From positions 64,556,118 through 64,620,117 of the forward strand of contig CM060190.1 of the NCBI GenBank assembly GCA_030549335.1: a DNA stretch of 64,000 nucleotides, written 5' to 3'. The DNA comes from Pontederia crassipes. Its lineage: Eukaryota > Streptophyta > Magnoliopsida > Commelinales > Pontederiaceae. Made by a program: the position numbers and the translations under genes. The notes under the pieces are model-generated. The model saw only the letters and a list, made by a program, of their open reading frames with translations. It was not told the DNA's origin and made no database searches. Positions 1 to 11,314 of this stretch are shown here, piece by piece; position 1 is the first letter of the stretch, and each line of letters begins with the position of its first letter.

Positions 1-204
1 TTTCATCCATTTCTGTTACATTTATTTTATTCATTTATGAAAAGACTAAATTATGTCTCGTTACGTAATATATCAAATACAAAATAAAAAAGAAAAAAAT
101 CGCTAGCAAGAAGGAGGGGAAGCTTTCCCTATATCGCGATAGTTTTTTTTATTTGATATGTTATGAAGAGAGGGACTCATGGAGCTGAGAAGGATACTTC
201 AAAG

Positions 205-345
205 AGAGGGAAGCTAGGCCCTTCATATTGGACTAAATCCAGGGCACTGTAAACACTTGCATTTCGCCACCGGGTGAGAAAATCTGTTGTAGATTCGCCG
301 GGCTCCTGTTTCATCTTGGTAAGCTCTGTGATGCTCACCTTCCTC
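205..345 (-). mobile_element. Ty3/gypsy gag fragment
   Basis: Read on the minus strand, this stretch encodes a gag-like segment containing LTKMKQEPGESTTDFLTRW, the pattern seen in the capsid region of plant gypsy gag proteins. It is a short fossil scrap with no LTRs, protease or polymerase nearby, and it abuts an organellar rRNA fragment on its right. Assignment rests on motif resemblance only. Confidence 0.5.
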
Positions 346-368
346 TGCGTGCTGTAGAATCAGTTGAG

Positions 369-460
369 GCCCAACCCAGTCCTCTCGTACTAGGGTTGGC
401 TCCTCGCAGTTCTCCCTTTAACACCAACGGTAGATAGGAACCGAACTGTCTCACATGACC
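369..460 (-). pseudogene. mitochondrial-type 26S rRNA fragment (NUMT)
   Basis: The minus strand carries the sarcin-ricin loop core AGTACGAGAGGAC, preceded by GAGACAGTTCGGTTCCTATC, which are conserved near the 3' end of large-subunit rRNA. The bases around the loop (GGACTGGGTTGGGCC) fit plant mitochondrial 26S rRNA as I recall it, rather than nuclear 25S or plastid 23S. Only about 92 bases are present and both ends run into unrelated sequence, so this is a nuclear insert of organellar DNA or a captured scrap, not a working gene. Confidence 0.6.
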
Positions 461-723
461 TGCAAGAAAAAGTGTTTGGCCCAAGCCAAAAAGAGGTTGT
501 CCACTTCATTCGCCAAGCGAATGATCTTCGCTTCGCGTGGGAACCTATGGAAGGTATCCCTCCGGAAGTCAGAAAGGTAGCCGATAGTTGGAACAACTGC
601 AACTGTAGCTTGCACTCGAGTGGGCCGGCATGTGGGATCGAGAAGTGCGGGGGTCTGGGTCCGAGGTGGGAGATGCAGTTGGCGATAGACTTTCCAATCT
701 CAGATGCTTCGGGCGGTTCCTGA
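461..723. other. GC-rich segment of unknown origin joined to the rRNA scrap
   Basis: This block follows the rRNA fragment and is more GC-rich than its surroundings. The plus strand is open for 83 codons (472-723) and the minus strand for 70, but neither translation resembles a family I recognise. Its position suggests it arrived with the organellar fragment. It could be other mitochondrial DNA or part of the same composite insert. I do not call a gene here. Confidence 0.3.
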
Positions 724-740
724 CTCCCATCTGAGATTTC

Positions 741-2441
741 ATAAATTAGAAAAAGTAAAACTAACAGAAAATGTAACAGAAGTGGACGGAAATATTAAAG
801 TGAAAAACTCATGATAGTTCAGGATTTAAAAAAATAAGTTCATAATTTAGAATTAGATTTAAAAAATCGTGATAGTTTAAGAGTAATTTATAAAAATAAT
901 CTTTTTTTTTCAAAGCTGAAATGTTAATCTCTAAATTCTTAAATTAACTTACCAAATTGATTGACTTTTGCTTGCTACTTAAAGCACTTCTTTTAACTAG
1001 AAATATGTTAAATACATAGGACTTTTCAAAGTGATCACTCCCAGTGGTGGGTGCAGAGCGAAATCTTGATCATGATCTCTACTCCCTGCAGTAGATGGTA
1101 GACCAGTGCATGTAGCTGCTGAACAGTATAGATACATCATACATTGCAGGGACTCCATGCCCACGAGAGATGGATTTAAAAGGAGGCAACAAGAAAAAAG
1201 TTGTGTAGCCTCAAACTCGTATCTCCCTCATATGCTTCAATTACGTCTTCCGTAATCTTTGTTGGGCTCCGTAATTTATGGCGAAGGTTGGTCCTATCGA
1301 CTAATCAACCCGCGATCTTTTTAGACTTTGATATTTGAGGAATTAATTAATTGCGTTACGCCTTTGGGGCAAGCGAAAAAGTTATGTTATCATATTGGAG
1401 ACCTTTAATTTATGAACACACATTGTTACTGGGTTCAAGAATCTAAACTATCGTTGACCATTTGTGTTGACCTATATATATATGCCAACATATAACAAAT
1501 GGTGTTGATGCATCGAGATGATGGAGGATGTTTGTTTGTTTGTATTTTTTTCTTTTCGATCAACGGACGACATTTGCAAATCACATCCGCCATTCGTCAT
1601 AATTAAGATTCATGTGTGGAAACACAATTAACAAATTTGGTGGGAGTTTTTTAATTACCGCACGAATCTTATAGCACACATATTGCTGTATACGTTTAAT
1701 TTAAGTAATAGCGTTTCTTCAATAACCAGCCCTTCACGCAAATGTTATGTTCGATCAAAGTTTCTTTTGCATATTGATCTTAATATTTAGAAATGTTCTA
1801 TACTTTGATTGATCATCTAAATTTGGATGGAAATATAATAAATATAAACATCTATTTTCAGACTCCTAACTTACCTTCTTTGAGTTAAACTTGTATATTT
1901 TGGAATAGGAAAAAAAAAAAACTTGTGATAGAAATGGTGCATCAATACTCACCTTTCTATTTTATGTTTACTAATAAATAAGAAATTAATTAAATAAAAA
2001 GAATATGAGATGCTATAAATAGAGTTCCAAAGATCTTAATCTCTAGGATCAACTTAATTTAATGATCATATATTGACCTGAAATGGAGATGTAAACATGC
2101 ATATATGACTACCGATCTCGGGCTTCCACTCCTCTATGACATTTAATTAGTTCAATAAATTCTAGCAAAAAACAAAACCCTTGCAAACGTATCCACTGTC
2201 TAACTTTGAAACTCTTGTATTTTCATGGATAATTTTTCTATTACTTTCCTTTAAGGGGAATTCTTGCGTAAGAATGAAGAAAATTTAATTCCACTTAACA
2301 GATGCTTATTGATCTTTGCCCACATATGTTACATATTTGTTTTCAGTATCTTTTAGTTTGGCATTGTGTGGTTTGTCTTAAATGGGATAGATTAACGATT
2401 ATTCCAAAAGGTTAAGTTATACATATTTTTTTATACTTAAT
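741..2441. other. AT-rich intergenic DNA
   Basis: There is no open frame with protein-like composition, no RNA gene and no clear repeat boundary. Short A/T runs dominate. I see nothing that can be assigned. Confidence 0.5.
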
Positions 2442-2444
2442 TAA

Positions 2445-2773
2445 GGGTGTTCATCCAAACCCGACCCATGAACAAATTCGATTTAACCCGATCGAGTTTG
2501 ATCGGGTCGGATGGTCAGGTTACCGATCAGTTTTTTTTTTATTTTTCTTTTTAATTTTTAATATAAAAAGCATTTATTATTTTATTTTAGATATAAAATA
2601 AAATATTTTTAGGTATAAAAATATTGTTTTAAATATTTACATATTATTCTCTATTTAAGATAAATTATTTTATATTTTTTTAAATTTAGATAGTATAAAA
2701 TACTAAAATTAAATAAAAAATCATTTAAAATTTTACTCATCGAGTCGAATACTCGGGTTCACCGGATCACCCC
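2445..2773. mobile_element. MITE-like element with 3-bp TAA flanks
   Basis: The 329-bp block starts GGGTGTTCATCC and ends GGATCACCCC, which are imperfect inverted repeats continued inward by AACCCGACCC and CGGGTTCACC. TAA lies directly outside both ends, as expected for PIF/Harbinger-type insertion. The centre is very AT-rich and non-coding. The inverted repeats are diverged, so an old element or a chance pattern remains possible. Confidence 0.4.
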
Positions 2774-2776
2774 TAA

Positions 2777-4010
2777 CTCTACTTCATGAGTGGGAGCACA
2801 TTTTAACCAACACAATTCATCGTGTGGATTATGAGAGAAAGAAAACAAATATGAGTTCAAAGTCTTTTAAAAAAAAGAAAAACTTATAGTTGTAATGTTA
2901 AGACTCTATCTTAGTGGATAGATCATCTTGATAACTTAAGTCCATCTTAACTTATTGTACGAATATTGAGACAACAAGTTTTTTCCATCCATTCTTTAAT
3001 TCAGAATATTTCAACTCTAGTACCTTGACGATAACAATTAGCTTGGAAAAATATTCATTATTTCATTTCTGTTCTGTGGTTGGTTACCTTTTGGACAGTT
3101 TTTTAAAAAAAGAATTTTCTTTTCACGTTTATGATGTAGTGCAGTATTTTCATACTCATTTCCAATAAAAAAAAGTATTCATCGTGTGAGTAAATTTCTT
3201 ACTCGTGGATCTTGTTTTGCTATTTCGTGCTATTTGAACAAATCAGTATTGCACTTAGATGTGATTGAATACTGTACCATTATGATTATTTCTTTCATCG
3301 GCCCATGTATAACAATTCGTAACATTCCTTGGTACACAATATTTTTTTTCACAATTAATAGGTTCATCGTATACATTTCTTTGTGGCCTACATTAAATAA
3401 TTTGAAGGGCCAAGATTAAGCGTATTTTATCACATCAAGTTAAATTAATAATATTTTAAATGTTATTATAAATCAAGTAAGAAAGACTGCATTGCTCTCT
3501 TTTGTTCGGGTAAAAAAAAAAGAAGAGCATACGCAAATTTCTCCACGAGTTTTGGAATTAGGAAAAAGAAAAAGGCAATGGGGGCAAAATCGTAACACTA
3601 GCGCGCGTGGGAGCGTGTGATGATTGGAGGATGAAGGGAGTTGCTGCATGGTTACAATTATCCTGCCGGCAAAAAGACCATTTCCCACCTCATTATTATC
3701 AATTATGCCCATAATTATACCATGTAACCTTCAACCCATTCCGCCTTTGCCGGCTCTCGCCGGCCCCACCTCCCACGTGTCCCTCCACCGGGCCCCACCA
3801 CGTTATTACGCGATAAAATTAGTGCAGACGTTTGACTGTTTGAGTAATGTAGAAGATAAATAAAAATAAATGAAAATACAACTCGGATACACGATACGAC
3901 GGGACGCCTGTCCCGTTATAATACGAAATCCTTCGTCGCGGTTTCCGTTAGTTTTGGGCTTAACTGCGGTTAAGTTGGGTTACACGCGAGTGTGGCAGAG
4001 TGCAACCCTC
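2777..4010. other. intergenic DNA upstream of the pectate lyase gene
   Basis: AT-rich up to about 3590, then increasingly GC-rich toward the pectate lyase promoter. A CACGTG core lies at about 3774. Small open frames here show no family resemblance. Nothing else is assignable. Confidence 0.4.
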
Positions 4011-4011
4011 C

Positions 4012-4018
4012 TATAAAA
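4012..4018 (+). promoter_or_regulatory. TATA box of the pectate lyase gene
   Basis: TATAAAA lies 95 bp before the ATG at 4107. It is followed by a pyrimidine-rich leader of C/T runs at about 4045-4085, typical of plant core promoters. Transcription would start near 4045 (inferred). Confidence 0.55.
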
Positions 4019-4106
4019 TGGCGGTTGCTTTGTTCTCTTTTTTTTAGTCTCTCTCCCACTTCTTCTTCTCTTCCTCCTCCTTCTCCGAACTCGAAGAGCC
4101 ACTGCA

Positions 4107-5025
4107 ATGGCGACTGCGTCTCTCAGGTGGCTCCCCTTGGCGGTCTCCGGCCTTCTGCTGCTCCTAGCTGGATGTTTTGCTTCGGCCGCAGTCGACAAGT
4201 TCCCCATTCGAAGGTGCGTTCCTTCCCCCGAGCTCTCTGCGTCGTTTGGTCGAATAGAAATAATGTGGTCTGGAATTGGGGTCCTCCAAGGGTTTTATTT
4301 AGGTAAAACTAAACGCGTCCTCTTTTTCGCTATGTTTTAGGGTCGAAAAACGGGCCGCGGCAGCGAGGTGGAGCCTGAGAACCGTCGCGGCGGGGAACGA
4401 CACCATTTCCCCGACGAGGGCGGCGGTGGCAGCAGACAGGTTAGTGCTCCGTTTTGCTTTCAACCGGATTTGGGCCGTTGGTTGTGCTTGTTCCTAATTT
4501 TGACCGTTAGATCTGGCTCCTGGGTGGGTCGGCGGCGGGTTTGGACTGGTTCGATGGGTCTGACGTCTTGTCGTCCAGATCCGATTCGTAGAGTCCGTGC
4601 CCGTTTTATTTTGAGTCCGTTGCTTTGGCTCTATTCGTTCGATGAACAAGTGGTTAAAGTAGGAAAACTCCAAGTTTTTCTTTTTTGGTTGTTTTCTCTT
4701 CACCTTTTTCCCCGAAAATTTTATTTTGTAGATACACGGAAAATTAATCGAGTATGTACTGAGAAAATTCTTGTTTGTGGACAATTATTTCATAAAAATA
4801 AATATCATTACCTTTTCTTTTAATCGGGGAAAAAAGATCTTTGATATGTTCGAGGGCATTTCCGACAATGTGGCAGCCGGCGACACCGGTCAAAACCGGT
4901 AAACGAGAAAATCTTCCACTTTTTTCGCGTCGCCACCGACCGCCTCGAGCGGTGGACCTTCTCCCGGTCACTGCTGTTGTCACGGCTTCCTATAAGATAT
5001 ATTTTTTTTACTTTTGAATTTATGC

Positions 5026-5094
<69 letters not shown>

Positions 5095-7347
5095 TCACCT
5101 TAGCTTTACCCAGTTTGTTTGTTTTCGTGCTAATTTTTGTTTGCCGGTCTTTTAGCAGACTCGATCATGATCCGGCACTGGACGCTGTCGAAGATCCGGA
5201 ATCGGTCGCTTCCGAGGTCCACAGGTAGGTCACCTTCCATCATCATGAAACACTTCACTTCACTTCTATTGTTTATGCTTCGTATCAGCTACTCAATTTT
5301 GAAGATTTCGATACAATCTGTGTTTATCTTCTTTGGAGGAATCTAAGTCTATCATGTGAAAAAAAAAACGGATAGAAATTAAACTTGCAAAAATCAATTT
5401 TTGTTTTCTCCCTGGACCATTAACAAACGGAAAATAAATTTTATTACTTTATTCACCTCTTATTGGTCTTGTCCTCATTAACTCGTACACATGCTGCACG
5501 GAGTTCTGCACCGACAGCATGAGCAGAATGTGGACTCACTTATTCCTCCGACAAAACATTTAATGCGACAGGAGAGGCTCTCTTTTGGATCCACGACAAC
5601 GAATGGTTAATTAATGAAGCTTTTCTTTTATGGGATTGGAGATAACTCTGCAACGCCGACTAGTTTTATTTTTAGCAGATTGTGCAGTAACTCGAATTTA
5701 TAGTTGGAAAATAATTAGTTCATAATGTTGTTTATATTAAATTCGATATATATATTTAATTTCCGATTACATCTTATTCAACATCAAAATGTAATATAAA
5801 AAATTGGAAAAAGTATTTACCTCAAGTGATAACATTAATATACTAAATATAAATTTTATTATCATCTCTTCAGGGCTATAAGCAACAGCACGGCACGCCG
5901 GAACCTCGTTGGATACCTGTCATGCGTTACCGGCAACCCCATCGATGACTGCTGGCGGTGCGACCCTGATTGGCACTCCCACCGGAAGCGCCTCGCGGAC
6001 TGCGGGATCGGATTTGGTCGCAATGCCATCGGGGGACGCGACGGGCGCTTCTACGTGGTGACCGACCCCCGCGACGACGACCCTGTGAACCCACGCCCCG
6101 GCACCCTGCGGTACGCCGTGATTCAGGACAGGCCACTGTGGATCGTGTTCAAGCGTGACATGGTCATCACCCTCAAGCAGGAGCTCATAATGAACAGCTT
6201 CAAGACCATTGACGGCCGCGGCGTGAACGTTCACATAGCGAACGGCGCCTGCATCACCATCCAGTTCGTCACCAATGTCATCATTCACGGCCTCCACATC
6301 CATGATTGCAAGCGCACCGGCAACGCCATGGTTCGCAGCTCCCCTTCCCACTACGGCTGGAGGACGATGGCTGATGGCGACGGCATCTCCATCTTCGGCT
6401 CCAGCCACATCTGGGTCGACCATAACTCGCTGTCCAACTGCGCCGACGGCCTAGTCGATGCCGTCATGGGGTCCACCGCCATCACCATCTCCAACAATCA
6501 CTTCGCGCACCACAATGAGGTAATTTCTTCATACTTCTGCTATTCTGCATCACCGAGCTTCTTACTACTTTCTAGTCCATTGCTGCTAATCCCAGGCCAT
6601 CAGCTGAGGCTTCGGACTAGAATTTACCAATGTGGTCCACACCAGGATTTTATTATAGTTGACTTGGATAAATTTTACTGATTGGTAAAAAATAAATGTG
6701 TACAGGTGATGCTTCTGGGTCATAGTGACTCTTACCTGAAGGACAAGGCAATGCAGGTGACAATTGCCTTCAACCACTTTGGTGAAGGTCTCATCCAAAG
6801 AATGCCAAGGTATCTTCAGGTTCCTTGGTCTAATTGATCACAATTTCTAGTGAACTTGTTACTGAGTATGCTTATCGCTTGACATCTGTGACAAAAATGC
6901 AGGTGCAGGCATGGTTACTTCCATGTGGTAAACAATGACTACACGCACTGGGAGATGTATGCCATCGGCGGGAGCGCCGAGCCGACCATCAATAGCCAAG
7001 GCAATAGATACCTTGCTCCAAAAAACCCTTTCGCCAAGGAGGTGAGATGACCTGATTTAAATCTCACATATGAATCCTCTGTTTTCATCAGGACCCGCAC
7101 AAATTATATGATGTCAATTGTGCAGGTAACTAAGAGAGTTGATACACCTACGGGCGTCTGGAAGGACTGGAATTGGAGATCGGAAGGTGACCTCCTACTT
7201 AATGGTGCTTACTTCACCCCATCCGGGGCCGGAGCTTCGGCAAGTTACTCAAGGGCATCCAGCCTTGGAGCCAAGTCCTCTTCCATGGTTCGCTCCATTA
7301 CTTCGGGTGCCGGGCCGCTGCAATGCCGCAGGTCTACCCGCTGTTAA
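4107..7347 (+). CDS. pectate lyase, polysaccharide lyase family 1
   Basis: Secreted enzyme that cleaves de-esterified pectate in the cell wall by Ca-dependent beta-elimination. Seven exons join in phase: 4107-4213, 4341-4439, 5159-5224, 5874-6519, 6706-6809, 6903-7041, 7126-7347, giving 460 residues, a full-length plant PL1. Residues 1-28 form a hydrophobic signal peptide ([12 protein letters not shown]). The family hallmark [14 protein letters not shown] is at about 78-91, and [11 protein letters not shown] opens the lyase domain. The Ca-binding and active region includes D258 and D260, [13 protein letters not shown] (W271-G283) with D273, D282 and D286, and the RxPxxR motif R338-R343 carrying the catalytic arginine. 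The C-terminus [16 protein letters not shown] is typical. All introns are GT-AG and no frame is broken. The large exon 4 is markedly GC-rich, while its introns are AT-rich. Confidence 0.95.
5027..5095 (+). repeat. (AAT)n microsatellite in a pectate lyase intron
   Basis: About 23 uninterrupted AAT units lie in intron 2 of the pectate lyase gene, ending about 65 bp before the acceptor at 5158. Long pure runs like this are usually length-variable. The poly-Asn and poly-Leu frames it creates are not genes. Confidence 0.97.
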
Positions 7348-10300
7348 TGCACATGACATCAGAAAAGGAAGTAGAGAAAGGAAACAAAATCAAAACAAAA
7401 GAGGACTGAATTTGACAGTGTTTTAAAGATTTCTCCATTGTTTCATGATCATCCACACCAATTGGCTTTCTGCATTTCGCAACCTCCCCCTGCTCCAGCT
7501 CTAATTCTGTACTGCGGAACAGGCGGGAAGCGTTGCTGATCAGCCGTTCTTGCCTTAGTTGTTGTTGCCTTCTACCAAATTCCTTGTTTTTTTTCCTTTT
7601 TTCAATCGCAGTTTGTTGTAAGTTGTTGCTTTTCATGGCCAACAGGTTCACTAGTGTTTGCACGCCATCTAGGTCCCTTTTGTTTCCATAGAATTGGATG
7701 GGTCTGTCTTTGTATTATTCTTTTCTTTTATTAGTTACAGTCTTACAGATATATTCATATACAGAATGGAGATCGTGATTAGAATGGTTGCAAAGTTATA
7801 TTCAGCTCATCAAATTTGACACGATCTAATCCCCATTACTTACGATATCATGAACGCATGTCAAGTAATTAAAAGTAAATTGTATGAATGTATTAAGTGC
7901 TGTCAAGTAGCTGATTGCAGCAAGTGTCATGAATCTGTTAAGAAGTTTCCTGACCAAATTTCAGGAAAAAAATCATTCACTGAAAGAGGCGAACTGTAGC
8001 ATTTGAACTTAATTTGTTAGCTTCCATCATACCTTTTTATATCAGGCTTCACAAACACAGCGCCAAGTACCAGCATGAGGGCTGTTCTCAGAATAGTATT
8101 TTGTCGTTCCCATGCTGAATCTGGATGTACCTTTCTGCATCATAGATAACTTTATTTTCTAGTAACAGAAGATATGTTCAGTACTTTTTTAATCCACAAG
8201 CTAAACCAAGAAACATGGCCATTTTACACTGTTTCTTAAATGAATATATGTCATTAGGTTGATATTTATTCTTTCTGTACTGAGAAAAATAACTCCTGTT
8301 CGGTCTCAGTTCTACCTGGAGAATTAATGCTTGCCTTCAGAAATCAGATGGGGGCGAACTGTAGTTTCTCTAACATGTCTGTCATTGGATCTGGTCATAT
8401 GATGAATATGACAACAATTTATAACTTTCCTGGGTCCCAACATTCACAAGCCTATTGATTCCTCACGATTGAAGCATAAGTACGTAGTGGTACAACTCTG
8501 CAATCACGGATAAGTTCTCTTGTTGCAATGAAGATCTGGAATTTTGTCTGCATGAATCAGTACTTTATTATCTAATCTGATCTGATGGAATTATTTTGAC
8601 AGGTAACAATGAAGTGTCAAACACTTTACTGAAAGACAAATTCCCTTCTCAGAAGAAAATTATTGTTTGAAGTCGTGATTATTTTCCTTGGCACAAATGT
8701 TGAAGAACCAGTAAACATTAATATAATGAAACAAAGTTCTTGTCCAAACTCCAAGTAGCTGTGATCTTGCAGGGGCCTGCAAAACCGAAAAAGTTGTTTC
8801 CTCCATAAAGTTTTTGAGATCATGATGGCATCAAATCTTGACCAGATGCAGGATCCACTGTTCAGTGGATTGCTAAGGACACCGAGTGCTGCTTTAAAGC
8901 TCAGTAGGTACTGTGCCAAAGAAAAACAAAATTCTCGCAAGATTGGAATTGGAGATAACATTTTGTTTGCCAACATGGCAACAATACTACTTTTTAAACC
9001 TCAACTTGTAGTGAAGATTATTCGCCAATGAGTTTGATTGTAGGATCACTATAGTTTTTTTTTATGGAGAACGGAGCTGCATGATCTTAGAACTTTCGGT
9101 ACACTTCCAAGTTGCTACCATGTAAAAGTTAATCAGTTGTTCAGTTAAATTGATTTGCAATTGTTTCTTTTACCCGACATATTTATGAGGAGTCTGCAAC
9201 CTTGTTTAATTTTGCTGTGACACTCAGGTTGTATGCAATTACAATACATCTAGAAATATCCTGCCAATTAATTCCAAGTTTCTTGCGAAATAAATATGAT
9301 ATAAAAATTGACTTCGTTTAACTCATGAAGATGTTTTTTACGAGGTTATGGTGTTTGCATATCGAAAATTATTAGTACTCCTAAGTATAATAAAAACATT
9401 AATCGCAATGAATAGTAATTTTCTTGAATAATAGTTACCAATTTTTTCGGTGTTTTCGTGAGAGTAATTATCAACTTATATAAGATAAATTGTACTGCAT
9501 GCAAATGGTTAATAGGGTAATTATATTTAGGAACTGTTATGTATTCCATCTTTTTTCGCTTGTACTCGATTGGCGAGCTGGGTGGTTGGTTGGTGCAAGC
9601 CCAACAGCCCATCGAAACTTGAGAAGGGATTGGCGATCTGGTAAAGATATCTGATTTTTTTTTTAAAACATAATAATTCCTTAAGTAGGAGAAAGGTCTT
9701 GATAGAGGAGGAATGAATTAAAGGACGATGGGATTGCGGATAGTAATTTCTTATAAATATTATATTTGAATATAAAATTATTAGACGCGTTAAGTAAATT
9801 TAATTGATCTTATGTGAATTAAGGCAAAATTGACTGAAATAAAGAATGAAATGAGTATACTTTTTTTAACCCATCAAAATGATCAATTTGGCGAATTTTA
9901 TTTTAGATCAAGCTTAAAATCACCAACTCAATCTTACTTATTTTTTTTTCAGAATTGTATAGAAAATACAACATTTCTAAATCCACCTCACTTCATTTAA
10001 ACCTAATCTATCCCTACTAAATTCTCCATCCAAATACACTTAAATCTAATTGTATCAACTCGGTTGATTATAATCCATTTAACATTTGATTCCTAGATCT
10101 TACGGTTCACGCGGGCTAAATAAAACCGTGCCGAAACTTTTCACTAGACCACGCTCGTTTCCCATCAGCCGCTGTGTAGCAAAGGAGCTCGGTCCACCAG
10201 ACACACACACACACACAACTGGGGGGATCATCATGTAGGTTTCTCTTAATAACTCCTTCAAATGCAATCTGAGTGCTTTATCCTGTTTTGCATTCTTCCA

Positions 10301-10430
10301 TTTTAAAAGTTTCGGTTCTATATCCGTGTAAGTTACTGGTTTCATCGCGGTTGCCGCATTGTTTTCCATCTTTGGTAATTTTATGGCGTTTTTTCCGATT
10401 CAGTACTGGTTCATGGCTGTTGCAAAGTTC
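7348..10430. other. pectate lyase 3' region and intergenic DNA
   Basis: The first few hundred bases are probably 3' UTR of the pectate lyase (inferred). The rest is AT-rich with no supported gene. A short (CA)n tract lies at about 10198-10217. Open frames at 8626-8976 and 10100-10369 on the minus strand have no recognisable domain. Confidence 0.4.
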
Positions 10431-10896
10431 AGTATGGTCCGTATGGATGTGGGCCGCCGCCGACATCTTAGCGTATCTAAGTGCTTATGCTTCAGCGATG
10501 ATGTCGTTATCCTGGGCGTAAGTCTTCTTTTTTCATGTTTCATCCTGCAAGTAAATAGAAGTGTCGTAGTGTAGGAATAACTATGGATGTGGACATACAA
10601 CTTTGAAAGCATGATGCCTCCTTAAATACGCAGAGAAATTAAATATAATAAAATAACTCAAGCTTCCCTTTTTATTCTCTGACAGTTATGCTGGCTTCTA
10701 AACTATTATTTCTTGCTGGTAAAGGAATGAGCAAACTAATCATTTTTAATTGAAACGATTGCCTTTGTGATCATACATAATATAAGGGGGAGAACTTGGT
10801 TTAGGCCTTGCAATTATGTTTCTGTCGCCCCTAATTTTATATAAGAACATGTTCTGTGATTTATCTCCAGATAACCAATGAGGAACCACTAGTCTC

Positions 10897-11314
10897 TGTA
10901 GAAGATTTGGTTAAACCAAAATCAACTATCAAAATAGTACTTATATTAATAATGTAATACTTAGATGCACACAACTCACTGGTGGTACTCACTCACTAAG
11001 AAAGATGTACATACTAGTAACTCAACTCACACCCTACAACTAACACTCAGATATCACCTCACGCCACACCACTCAAAAGCAACACTCTTCACCTACTCAC
11101 TATACTACACCTCACGAATAGTAGCTACTGCTTCACTTCTTGATATGCAAAAGAGGAGGACCCCTTACCTGTTTATAGGCATATTTACCCATGGTTTGTA
11201 AAGTAAACCATGTGTTCCAGCCAATAGAATTTTACTTTAGCCACATGTTTAGGACTATGTAGAAAATTCTGGATATGTTACCAACATAGCTTATGTCGGT
11301 GCTGGTATTTAACA
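10897..11314 (-). repeat. 3' LTR of the young copia element
   Basis: A 418-bp terminal repeat beginning TGTAGAAGATTTGG and ending GTATTTAACA on the plus strand. It is the 3' LTR because the element is read on the minus strand; the purine tract lies immediately inside it. Confidence 0.96.

Noticed and set aside
4820-5228. Open frames of poly-Leu and poly-Asn
   Set aside because: They are translations of the (AAT)n microsatellite in a pectate lyase intron.
5920-6423. 167-codon open frame antisense to the pectate lyase
   Set aside because: It mirrors the GC-rich exon 4 on the other strand; the sense frame is clearly the real one.
10100-10369. 89-codon minus-strand frame
   Set aside because: It runs through a (CA)n tract, shows no domain, and lies next to thiolase pseudogene debris on the other strand.
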